39,541 nt of DNA, taken from IMG/VR virus record IMGVR_UViG_3300042430_000389, positions 1 to 39,541 of that record. The stretch is one strand, 5' to 3'. The translations under genes and the position numbers were made by a program. This DNA is from a virus. Shown one piece after another: positions 21,544 to 30,300 of this stretch. How positions within the stretch are numbered: position 1 is the stretch's first letter; every line of letters begins with the position of its first letter. Below the pieces are notes generated by a model. That model searched no databases. It was not told the DNA's origin and was given only the letters and a program-made list of their open reading frames with translations.

Positions 21544-22071
21544 ATGAGTACCAAAGAAAAGGAAAAGGTAGGCGCGAAAGTTGCGCTAGTCGGCGAGATC
21601 AAAAAGATCGTTGCCAAAGAGCAACAAACCGTTGAATACATTGCAGGTATTCTCAAGGGTTTAGTTGATGCAGGACACTCTCACCGTTCAATCGTTGCTG
21701 AATGGTCAAAGCAGGCAGGGCGCAAGATCAGCGTTGCCACTATCTCGCATCACGTTGCAATCGCTGACTCAAAGAGTGGCGCAAATGCTCAAGCCCTGCT
21801 GAAAGAGTTGCAAGGCAACAAGATCACCGTTGAGCAGGTTCGCACCTTGACCCCTGCAAAGGCAAAGGAACTCGAGTTAATGTCCGCACCTGTCCGCAAG
21901 GTTCGCACGCCTAAGCCAAAGGCAAAGGCAACCAACGCACCTGCACCTGCTGAGCAGATCAACGCAATCAACAAGGCAATCCAGACAGGTAAGACATTGA
22001 GCGCACAAGATCGCGCCAATGCAATCAAGGCAACTCAAGCCCTGCTTGAAATGCTAATCGCTACAAGTTAG
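21544..22071 (+). CDS. DNA-binding regulator or ParB-like protein, 175 aa
   Basis: The ATG follows AGGA and is the first Met after a 5' leader with a hairpin. Residues about 1-35 are Lys/Glu helical. The central part (GHSHRSIVAEWSKQAGRKISVATISHHVAIADS) reads as a helix-turn-helix. Next comes a stretch resembling the ParB-type linker (ALLKELQGNKITVEQVRTLTPAKAKELE), then a Pro/Ala/Lys linker and a C-terminal helix. It sits alone between the two arms, flanked on both sides and within by GTTGC inverted repeats, and is followed by a terminator. It is the best candidate to bind one of the two repeat families. Confidence 0.7.
   Translation: MSTKEKEKVGAKVALVGEIKKIVAKEQQTVEYIAGILKGLVDAGHSHRSIVAEWSKQAGRKISVATISHHVAIADSKSGANAQALLKELQGNKITVEQVRTLTPAKAKELELMSAPVRKVRTPKPKAKATNAPAPAEQINAINKAIQTGKTLSAQDRANAIKATQALLEMLIATS
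21610..21625. repeat. GTTGC inverted repeat R7 (inside the regulator gene)
   Basis: GTTGC-CAAAGA-GCAAC, a perfect copy inside the 5' part of the helix-turn-helix gene, 66 bases after its start codon. Confidence 0.65.
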
Positions 22072-22085
22072 CAACACAAGGAAAG

Positions 22086-22108
22086 CCCCCGCGAAAGCGG
22101 GGGTTTTT
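22086..22108 (+). terminator. Rho-independent terminator after the regulator gene
   Basis: A perfect 7-base stem (CCCCCGC / GCGGGGG) with a GAAA loop is followed by TTTTT. It ends the single-gene transcript before the late operon. Confidence 0.92.
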
Positions 22109-22237
22109 CTATGCCCAAAAATAATGCAGCACCCAAAGCTTTGATGCGGATAAACAACGAGCAGACAGTCAAGCATTAACATTCATTCGTTGTTATTAAA
22201 CATCACCCCCCACCCCACCCCCGTAGGGGGGGTATGT

Positions 22238-22253
22238 GTTGCGATAACGCAAC
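22238..22253. repeat. GTTGC inverted repeat R8
   Basis: GTTGC-GATAAC-GCAAC, a perfect copy downstream of the regulator gene. Confidence 0.75.
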
Positions 22254-22265
22254 GAGCTGCGAGGT

Positions 22266-22281
22266 GTTGCTGAAAAGCAAC
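22266..22281. repeat. GTTGC inverted repeat R9
   Basis: GTTGC-TGAAAA-GCAAC, a perfect copy 28 bases after R8. Confidence 0.75.
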
Positions 22282-22468
22282 CTATGACCCCCCAGTTATT
22301 AAGGGCGGAGGAATAGTATATACATTACTCTCACATATTATTTTCTGCTGTGTTTCCGTATGGTTATTGAGTTTTCTTAATGTGACGTAAATTACTTTAT
22401 AAATTTTTGGTAACAAATCGTTACAGGGTCTTTATAATGGGGTTAGTATATATGTAAGGTTATTTTAC

Positions 22469-22516
22469 GCAAACCCTGTCGGTTTGCTAGTATATAATAC
22501 ACCGCTTGTTGCGGTG
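22469..22516 (+). promoter_or_regulatory. Candidate late promoter flanked by two inverted repeats
   Basis: TATAAT at 22493-22498 lies between GCAAACC-CTGTC-GGTTTGC (22469-22487) and CACCGC-TTGTT-GCGGTG (22500-22516). No good -35 is seen at the normal distance, so it may need an activator or the phage sigma-like factor. It precedes the terminase gene. Confidence 0.5.
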
Positions 22517-22559
22517 TTGTATGTGTGTTGTATTTGGATGTTGTTTAGGATGTGTTTCG

Positions 22560-24452
22560 GTGGCTGCTAGGACAGGTGCATTGCACCATACGGTAATTAA
22601 GCAGAATGAGGACCAAGCGAAATTTCTGGCTTCTGTAGCGTCAGGCGTATCAGAACACGCTGCGCTGGGTATAGTAGGTCGTAAACCTGCTGCCTTAAAG
22701 ACGTGGCTCCGGGACCCTAAGTTCGCTATGAAACTTGAGGATGCGCGGGGCGAGTCTAACGCCCTTATGAGCGAGACCCTGGTTAATGGCAAAAAGATTG
22801 ACTTTGCCACCTTCTCCAAGGAGTTCCTAGGATCTGAGGTATTCCCTCATCACCAGTCTTGGATTGATGTTTTAGAGGGGCAAGCCCCATCTTGGCTCCA
22901 CCCATCTATGACCTTTGAACCTAGCAATCGCCGCCGTATGTTAATCAACGTACCGCCCGAGCATGCTAAGTCTACGGTTCTAACGGTTGGCTACGCTACC
23001 TACCGTATTGCAATGGATCCCAACATCCGCATTGTTATCGTATCCCAAACCCAGACCCGTGCTAAGGAATTCTTGTATTCCATTAAACAACGTCTGACAG
23101 AAGACAACTGGGCCAAACTCCAAGGTGTCTATGGACCAGCCGGTGGCTGGAAGGAAACAGCGGATCAATGGACTGCCGACCGTATCTACTTGGAACGTTC
23201 ATCTGGCGAGAAGGACCCAACCGTCCAAGCCATTGGTATGGGGCAACAGATTTACGGTACTCGCGCAGACCTGATTATTTTGGACGACGTGGTCACTACT
23301 ACCAACGCCCACGAATGGGAGAAGCAACTCAACTGGTTGCAAAAGATGGTTATTACCCGTGTCGGAGCAACCGGTATGCTCATTATTGCAGGGACTCGAG
23401 TCTCTTCGGTAGACCTCTATAAAGAGATCCGCAACCCAGATAACTGGTCTGGAGACAAATCCCCCTTTACTTATTTGGCTATGCCAGCAGTTCTAGAGTT
23501 CGCTGATAAAAAGGAAAACTGGAAGACGCTCTGGCCCATCTCCGACCGTGTTTGGGATGGTGCAGATCCAGATAACGAAGATGACTCAGAACTTTTAGTA
23601 CAGGACGAAAATGGATACTACCCTAAATGGGATGGAAAACGCCTCTTCCAACGACGCAGTGAGGTTAACCCATCTACATGGGCTCTCGTATACCAACAGC
23701 AAGATGTCGAAGAAGACGCGATCTTTCCCCCTGCGCTTGTTAACTCCTGCGTTAACCGCATGCGCAAGCCTGGTCCTCTCAACATGGGCGCGCCTGGACA
23801 TCCATCGGGAGGACAATGGGTAACCATTCTGGGCTTTGACCCTGCTATGTCAGGGCATGCTGCTATGGTTGCTTATGCTGTAGAGCGTGAGTCCGGAGAG
23901 CGTATGGTTCTGGATGTGTATAACATGGCAGATCCAACCCCCCAAAAGATCAGAGCACTCATGGAAGACTGGGTGCTTAAGTTTAGACCTATTGAATTAC
24001 GCGTTGAAATCAACGCACACCAGAAAGCCTATTCCCTAGACGAGGATCTGCGGATGTGGATGGCTAATCGCGGTGTACAGATGAGAGAACACTTTACTGG
24101 TAAGAATAAGTGGGATGTTAGTTTCGGTGTGGCTTCCATGTCGAATCTCTTTGGTGCAATGCGCGATGGCAAATTCATTGGGGGTAATCTAATTACCCTA
24201 CCGGATGCAAGTAACGAGCATATCAAGGCTCTTGTAAACCAGTTAATTACCTGGAAACCAGATACCAAGAACAAGACTGACGTAGTCATGGCTCTTTGGT
24301 TCTGTGAGATTCGGGCTAAGGAACTAGTTCAAAGCAGTATGAACCGAGTTCACCACATGAACTCAAGGTATGCAACTAGAAGAAACATGTCCCAGCGAGC
24401 AGTTATTGATTTAGATGAACTTGCTGCAGATCAACAAGTAATTTATATTTAG
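22560..24452 (+). CDS. terL: Terminase large subunit with N-terminal helix-turn-helix-like region, 630 aa
   Basis: A GTG start at 22560 has AGGA nine bases upstream; the in-frame ATG at 22506 lies inside the upstream hairpin and gives a Cys-rich unlikely leader. Walker A reads NVPPEHAKST (about 131-139) and Walker B LIILDD. The nuclease part has GFDPAMSG (D about 427), RVEINAHQ and KTDVVMALW. Residues about 15-60 (EDQAKFLASVASGVSEHAALGIVGRKPAALKTWLRDPKF) resemble small-terminase DNA-binding helices. No separate small terminase is seen, so the two activities may be fused. Confidence 0.93.
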   Translation: MAARTGALHHTVIKQNEDQAKFLASVASGVSEHAALGIVGRKPAALKTWLRDPKFAMKLEDARGESNALMSETLVNGKKIDFATFSKEFLGSEVFPHHQSWIDVLEGQAPSWLHPSMTFEPSNRRRMLINVPPEHAKSTVLTVGYATYRIAMDPNIRIVIVSQTQTRAKEFLYSIKQRLTEDNWAKLQGVYGPAGGWKETADQWTADRIYLERSSGEKDPTVQAIGMGQQIYGTRADLIILDDVVTTTNAHEWEKQLNWLQKMVITRVGATGMLIIAGTRVSSVDLYKEIRNPDNWSGDKSPFTYLAMPAVLEFADKKENWKTLWPISDRVWDGADPDNEDDSELLVQDENGYYPKWDGKRLFQRRSEVNPSTWALVYQQQDVEEDAIFPPALVNSCVNRMRKPGPLNMGAPGHPSGGQWVTILGFDPAMSGHAAMVAYAVERESGERMVLDVYNMADPTPQKIRALMEDWVLKFRPIELRVEINAHQKAYSLDEDLRMWMANRGVQMREHFTGKNKWDVSFGVASMSNLFGAMRDGKFIGGNLITLPDASNEHIKALVNQLITWKPDTKNKTDVVMALWFCEIRAKELVQSSMNRVHHMNSRYATRRNMSQRAVIDLDELAADQQVIYI

Positions 24453-24459
24453 GAATAAT

Positions 24460-26214
24460 ATGACTTTGTCAATCGACCAAATTAGCGACAAGGTTAGTAT
24501 CCTCACGCAACGTAACGCTACACGCGATTCACGCATGCGGGATATTACCGAAGTACGCCGTGGTAACATGGAAGCAGTCTATCCAGACATGTTCCCTGAA
24601 GGCTTATCAAAGCCGATGATTGCCAACTTTGTGGACGTTGCAGCCCGTGACATTGCAGAAGTACTAGCACCGCTACCTTCAGTTAACTGCTCATCCATTA
24701 ATAGCAAGTCAGAGAAATCAAAGAAGATTGCTGACAATCGTTCAATGATTGCCAACAACTACATTCAGTTCTCTAAACTGCAAACACAGATGTACACTGG
24801 TGCAGACTGGTATAATACTTATGCCTTTTTGCCCATTGTAGTTGAGCCTGATTTCCAGGCTAGAATGCCACGTATCCGCATAGAAAACCCTATGGGTGCT
24901 TACCCTGAATATGACCGCTATGGGCGATGCATTTCATTCACAAAGAAGTATTACAAAACACTGGGAGAGTTAGCAAACGAGTTCCCCGAATACGAGACCC
25001 GTATTATCGGTAAACTCGGACGTGACATGGAAAACATGAACACGTTGCTTGAGTTGGTGCGCTATGAAGACGCAGACCAAATCGTGCTCTTCCTACCGCA
25101 GCGCGATAATCTTGTGCTGCGTAGCACGAGAAACCCACTAGGAAAAGTTTCCGTCGCAATTGCCCGTCGTCCAGGAATTGATCCGGACGATCCGAGAGGT
25201 CAGTTCGATGATGTACTTTGGGTTCAAATTGCTCGTGCTAGATTTTCTTTGCTTGCTATGGAAGCAGCAGAAAAGTCAGTACAGGCTCCTATGGTTGTAC
25301 CACAGGACCTACAAGAATTTACATTTGGTCCAGATGCCGTACTTCGTACATCTAACCCAGCAGGCGTACGCCGTGTAGGACTGGAACTACCACCAGCAGC
25401 ATTCCAAGAACAGCAAGTTCTTGAAGCAGAAATGCGTATGGGCTCACGTTACCCTGAAGGTCGCTCTGGTCAAATTGATGCAAGTATTATTACTGGTTCT
25501 GGTGTTCAAGCACTACTTGGTGGCTTTGATACTCAGATCAAGGCTGGACAAATGATTCTGGCTGAAGCCTTTGAGCATGTTGTTAAACTTTGCTTTGAGA
25601 TGGATGAGAAACTATTCCCAGGTGAAAAGAAGCAGAATGGTGTATTCCAGGGTGCTCCTTATGAACTAGCATACTCACCAGAAAAAGATATTGCTGGACA
25701 GTATGAAGTTCAAGTACGCTACGGTTTGATGGCTGGTCTTGATCCATCACGTGCTCTTATCTTCTCTCTACAGGCTTTACAAGCCAATCTAGTTTCTAAA
25801 GACTTTATCATGCAAGAACTGCCATGGAATATGAATGTTTCACGCGAGCAGGAACGCATTGATATAGAGCGGATGCGCGATTCACTATCGGCATCTCTTG
25901 CTGCTACAGCCCAAGCAATCCCGCAGATGGCATCACAGGGACAAGATCCTTCCGCGATTATTTCAAAGATTGCTCAGACTATCAAAAAGCGTCGTGAGGG
26001 CTTATCTATCGAAGAGGCTGTTGCTCAGGCGTTCCCTGCGCCTGAACCAGTTCAGCAAGCACCAGCACCAACAATGAGTGAAGCACTTGGTGCAGCACCT
26101 CCTCAACCTCAACCAGAGATGCCTCCAGCACCTCCAGAAGCAGCAATGCAGGCTCAGCCACAGCAGGCTCCTCCTACTGATGTAGCATCAATCCTTGCTC
26201 AGATCGGTGGATAA
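24460..26214 (+). CDS. Portal protein, 584 aa
   Basis: It follows terminase directly and precedes the protease. The start (DKVSILTQRNATRDSRMRDITEVRRGNMEAVYP) and the middle (WYNTYAFLPIVVEPDFQARMPRIRIENPMGAYPEYD) fit podoviral-type portals. The C-terminus is Pro/Gln-rich (PAPEPVQQAPAPTMSEALGAAPPQPQPEMP), probably disordered. A phage portal forms the DNA channel at the capsid vertex. The assignment rests on gene order, size and fold character. Its stop overlaps the next ATG (TAATG). Confidence 0.85.
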   Translation: MTLSIDQISDKVSILTQRNATRDSRMRDITEVRRGNMEAVYPDMFPEGLSKPMIANFVDVAARDIAEVLAPLPSVNCSSINSKSEKSKKIADNRSMIANNYIQFSKLQTQMYTGADWYNTYAFLPIVVEPDFQARMPRIRIENPMGAYPEYDRYGRCISFTKKYYKTLGELANEFPEYETRIIGKLGRDMENMNTLLELVRYEDADQIVLFLPQRDNLVLRSTRNPLGKVSVAIARRPGIDPDDPRGQFDDVLWVQIARARFSLLAMEAAEKSVQAPMVVPQDLQEFTFGPDAVLRTSNPAGVRRVGLELPPAAFQEQQVLEAEMRMGSRYPEGRSGQIDASIITGSGVQALLGGFDTQIKAGQMILAEAFEHVVKLCFEMDEKLFPGEKKQNGVFQGAPYELAYSPEKDIAGQYEVQVRYGLMAGLDPSRALIFSLQALQANLVSKDFIMQELPWNMNVSREQERIDIERMRDSLSASLAATAQAIPQMASQGQDPSAIISKIAQTIKKRREGLSIEEAVAQAFPAPEPVQQAPAPTMSEALGAAPPQPQPEMPPAPPEAAMQAQPQQAPPTDVASILAQIGG

Positions 26215-26732
26215 TGACTACGATCATTGCTGTACAAAACAGCAAGGGTTTTGTCTTTGCTGCTGATGCACAAGTAACTGACACTGAACGACCATACATG
26301 CATAAAAGCATGAAGAAGGTTGTTGAAGTTAATGGTTATGTTATGGCTGGTGCAGGTAACTCACGATGCTGTGATGTTATCTTATTTGGCTGGAAGCCAC
26401 CTGTATACGACGGAACAGAACCCTACACTTTTATGGTGTCAAAGTTTATTCCTGAGATGCGCAAACAGCATGAAGATGCTGGTATAACCCTTAAGGAAGA
26501 CGAAGACTTTGTTTTCCTAGTTGGTTTTAGTGGAAAAGTATTTCATATTGCTGGTAACTATGCGGTACTAGAAACCAATACTGGTTTGTATGGCATAGGA
26601 ACTGGAGCGGCATATGCGCTTGGTGCTTTAGCCCAAGGTGCAACAATACAAGAAGCAATAAAAGTTGCTAAGAAATTTGATATTAACACTGGTGGAAGAA
26701 TCCAGATAGTTGAAAGAGGTTACCATGGCTAA
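26214..26732 (+). CDS. HslV/proteasome-like Ntn hydrolase, candidate prohead protease, 172 aa
   Basis: After Met removal the sequence starts TTIIAVQNSKGFVFAADAQVT. Compared with HslV, Thr1, Asp17 (in AADAQVT) and Lys33 (in HKSMKKV) fall exactly at the catalytic positions. The C-terminal part (YGIGTGAAYALGALAQGATIQEAIKVAKKFD) also matches the proteasome/HslV fold. Located between portal and scaffold/capsid genes, it may process capsid proteins in place of a serine prohead protease. Neither an HslU partner nor a propeptide is seen. The next gene overlaps by eight bases. Confidence 0.87.
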   Translation: MTTIIAVQNSKGFVFAADAQVTDTERPYMHKSMKKVVEVNGYVMAGAGNSRCCDVILFGWKPPVYDGTEPYTFMVSKFIPEMRKQHEDAGITLKEDEDFVFLVGFSGKVFHIAGNYAVLETNTGLYGIGTGAAYALGALAQGATIQEAIKVAKKFDINTGGRIQIVERGYHG

Positions 26733-27153
26733 AGGCGGACCACGCCCATACCGGACAACAAGCCAAGAAAAGGCTGTATCGGGTCCAGGTAAACTATCTG
26801 AGCGTACAGACATGGTTCCATCAGGTGGAGCATACGGTGATCGTAAACAATACGAAGAACAAGTTGCTGGCGCACCTATTTCAAAAGGTACTTCAACGCC
26901 AAGGATGCAAGCACAATCTGCTCCAGCAAAAAAAATTGCTTCATTGTTTGATCCAACAAGCAATCCAGATCAACCAGTTACTGATGGCGTTCCTATAGGT
27001 CCTGGTTATTCACCACCACCTCCAGTTAACTCTAAGTACGCTATGGTCGCTAAGTACATGGACCAATTAGAAACTATGGCAGCAGATCCATCTGCTCCTG
27101 ATACATTCAAAACTTTTGTAACATACGTTCGTCAAGAAGCATCTAAGGCTTAG
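26725..27153 (+). CDS. Hypothetical disordered protein, 142 aa
   Basis: An ATG at 26725 with GAGG five bases upstream is preferred. The protein is Gly/Pro/Lys-rich at the start (MAKGGPRPYRTTSQEKAVSGPGK) and ends in a helix (SKYAMVAKYMDQLETMAAD...TFKTFVTYVRQEASKA). It lies between the protease and the giant protein, with an eight-base overlap. Its position suggests a head assembly or internal virion role. No family recognised. Confidence 0.7.
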   Translation: MAKGGPRPYRTTSQEKAVSGPGKLSERTDMVPSGGAYGDRKQYEEQVAGAPISKGTSTPRMQAQSAPAKKIASLFDPTSNPDQPVTDGVPIGPGYSPPPPVNSKYAMVAKYMDQLETMAADPSAPDTFKTFVTYVRQEASKA

Positions 27154-27156
27154 TTT

Positions 27157-27324
27157 ATGATTTTGGCTCGCAACATTGCAGCATTTACCAATATGTTTGG
27201 TTTGAAGAACGCTGATGTTGTCATGCCCTTTTCCCTTGTGAACTGGGATACTGAAGATGAACGCGATCAGTTCTTAACTGAACTCCTAGTAATGAACAAT
27301 GGCTACAAGGTTGGTGACGAGTAA
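27157..27324 (+). CDS. Small protein, 55 aa
   Basis: The ATG three bases after the previous stop opens a frame that ends in a TAATG overlap with the giant gene. The sequence (MILARNIAAFTNMFGLKNADVV ... FLTELLVMNNGYKVGDE) is balanced and reads as a folded small domain. Function unknown. Its weak Shine-Dalgarno is compensated by tight packing. Confidence 0.65.
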   Translation: MILARNIAAFTNMFGLKNADVVMPFSLVNWDTEDERDQFLTELLVMNNGYKVGDE

Positions 27325-30300
27325 TGGCACTAATCGGTAGAGACAGTATTTTTGAAAACATTAAGTCTAATGTTGAAGATAACACTGCAGATTTAATTAC
27401 TAGTATCGCTAACACAACTGTTGGTAAAAAAACGTTTGAGGTACTAGAGCGGGCTGCTGAGCCATACCGCGATACCGTAGCACCAAACTTAACTGCTGCC
27501 CTAATGGTTGCTAACCGTAACTACCAGAATCAAAATAAAGGCAAATCATTAACTGAGTTATACGATTACGCTAAAAAAGATGCAGTAGCATCATCTCAAG
27601 AATATTACGACAACGATCCATCACAAGCATGGCGACGTAAGATTTCTCCAGGACGTGCACTGGTTGCACTTATAGGTGACATTAAGCGCGGCGAACAGGC
27701 TACAGACAAAATTGATTGGTCTAATGCTAGTTCAGTAGAGTCTGTATTTACTTCTGGTTCTGCACAGTTTTACTCTGGTCTTGGTGATATCGGCTTTAAC
27801 TTACTTGATCCATTATTTGCTGTAGCAAAGGCTGGTAAGGTTGCTAAGATAGAAGCACTTAACCGACCGCTTACACCAGGTGGTGTAGTAAAGCGTAAAG
27901 TTAATACAGGTCGCATGGAAACCCTTGTTGATGATATTAACAAAGCAGCAGCAAATAAGCCAAGTCCAATCAAACCACTCTTTGATTTAATTGATACTGG
28001 CGATGTTCTTGCTGTACAGAGTTACGGATTTGTAAGTCGTTCAAGTAATTCTAACAAACTTGCTCAAGCACTAATTGATGCTAATCAACTTGGTGGTCGT
28101 CAGTTGTCTGCTGAAGTTGCAAAGATTGCAATTGGCGATACTGCATCATTTTCCGCATTGACTCGTAAGTACCCACAGTTAACGGCACAGATGAATGCTG
28201 TTACCGGACGTATTGACTTTGTTGAAAACCAAATCAAAACAATCCAAGATACTATTCAGCCAGTTCCAACTAAGCGTGGAAAACTAACTGCTGAAGAAAT
28301 CAAGGGCATCGAAGCATTTAATAAAAAAGCAAATGCTGAGATTAAAGAACTTAAGAAGCAGAAGAAAACGGCAGAGAAAGAACTTAAGCCACTTGCTAGA
28401 GAAGAAGCCTTTCAGAGCAGAGTTGGTGCAGTTCCTTTAACAGCAGAAGAATCTGCAGTTCTTGCACGTGAGGGAGGACAGCAGACTGTATTCCAATCTG
28501 CAACTACATCTACTTGGTCTCGCTCTGAGTTCATTGAACAGCGTCGTGCTCGTTCAGCAGCATTAAATGCTCGTGGTTTCTGGAATGACTTTGGTGAAGA
28601 TACTCCAACATATGCAAATGAAATGTTTCAGGCTACAAAGGCTGAGGCACGATTTATTCGTGTAGTAGACTGGTTTAGTCCTAACGGTAAGTTGCATGAA
28701 ACACCTGCCGGTATTGCAATCATTGATGGTATACCTGGACACTTTAGTCAGCAGGAAGTAGATTCACGTATTCGTGCTGCTGTTCGCAAGGGTGACATGA
28801 CAGTTGCTGAGGCAAAAAGATGGTCACAGTCTTACTCAAAGAAAAACGAATCTTCAGAACGCTTTCAGTTCCTAGATAAACTTGAAGAAAGAAGTTTTGT
28901 TGGAATCTTAAAGAAGCAGTTCCCTGAACTTGCAGAAAAGTTTACAGCAGAACAGAATGAACTACTATACCAGGTTGTTCGCAGTATGTTACAGACTACG
29001 CGCGCTAAGCGTCGTGAACAAATTGGTGACATCATTGACAAGAACTACACAATGGTTGATACACGAACTGGTAAACTTGTAGTTAGCAGTCATATTAAGA
29101 ATCTTGTTGAACAGGGCGCAAAGCGTATTGCAGAAAAAGAAGGCGCACCTGAAATAACTAAGACTCACATTAAACTTGCAGAAAAAGCACTACGAGAGAA
29201 TCCGTCTTTAACTTCACAAATTCCTAATACTCACTTTTCTACAGATCTAAACGAAGTTGCATCTATCATACGAGAAGATCCTTTCTTGTTCCAGGATGTT
29301 ATGCGTCGTGTTGCAAATGGTGATACAGAAGTCCTTGCTCAGGTACGTAAGTACAACGAAGGAGCAGTGCAAAGCACCCCATCCGGTATTGCACTTCCAT
29401 TCGAGGCTGCTGGCGCAGTAGGAAAACAAGGATACGACAAGGTAGTTAACGCACTAGATACGTTCTACACATTTGTATGGAAGCCAACTACCCTACTTAG
29501 CCTTAAGTACACAACACGTAACGTATTTGAAGGATACCTTCGCGTTGCTGCATCTATGGTTGACATGAACTCCGCATATGGCTACGGCTGGAGCGAGATG
29601 GTTCGTGGATTTAATGCAGGTAAACTAACTGGTGCAATCAATGCGGTAGAAAACGTAGTAGAACGTAGTCAAGCAAAGTCTGCTAGTCGTAAATTTGACG
29701 ATCTAAACAATGAACTAGTTATTTCAGACGCAAAAATCTACACATCTGTTGGTCCTTTAACCAAGAGTGGTAGAAAGATTGCTGCTAAAGCAATCACTGA
29801 TACCCGTAAGGCTGCAGACAAGGGAGTATTCCAGGCAAACGATGGTTTGTCTATGACTATTGCTGTTGTCGAAGGTAGGTTCAGAGCGGTAAGCAAGATT
29901 GCTGAAGGCAATGCACCATCACCTGCAGCCATAGAGATTAACTCTGCCTACAATGAACTACGTAACAAGATTGTTAGTGGTCAACCTGGAGGAGACTTCC
30001 TACCGATACTCTTTGATGAGGACTTTAGATCAGCAACTGCTAGACTAATTCAGTTAGATCCAGAAGATGGCTATGCAGCACTAAAGTATCTAGATGAAAT
30101 TATTGATGAAGCATCACAGAAGATTAACAAAGTTAATACTTCAAGATCTGGACCAATAATGAAGACCCACAAAGAAGAACTAGTGTTCTTCTTGGATAGA
30201 GTAAAACTTCATACTGCTCACCTTCGTACTTTCCTTGATGAAAGAAATGCAATAGGTGGTAAGATTGTTGAAGCATCTGGTAAGATAAAGCCAAACATTA

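Larger units (their letters stand above)
22109..22559. other. Intergenic region before terminase, packaging/late promoter candidate
   Basis: No gene is supported in this 451-base stretch. It holds a C-rich / G-rich hairpin (about 22205-22232, CCCCCACCCCACCCCCGTAG then GGGGGGG), two perfect GTTGC repeats, a GTAAC-AAATC-GTTAC inverted repeat (22411-22425) near a TATAAT (22433-22438), and the late promoter candidate at 22493. A terminase cut site or packaging start could also lie here because terminase follows directly, but no cos or pac sequence can be recognised. Confidence 0.5.

Noticed and set aside
22506-22559. N-terminal extension of the terminase from the ATG at 22506
   Set aside because: The leader peptide is Cys-rich and the ATG lies in the inverted repeat near the promoter; the GTG at 22560 has a better Shine-Dalgarno position.
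22487-22819. Antisense open frame opposite the start of terminase
   Set aside because: It is a shadow frame of the terminase gene and has no ribosome binding site.
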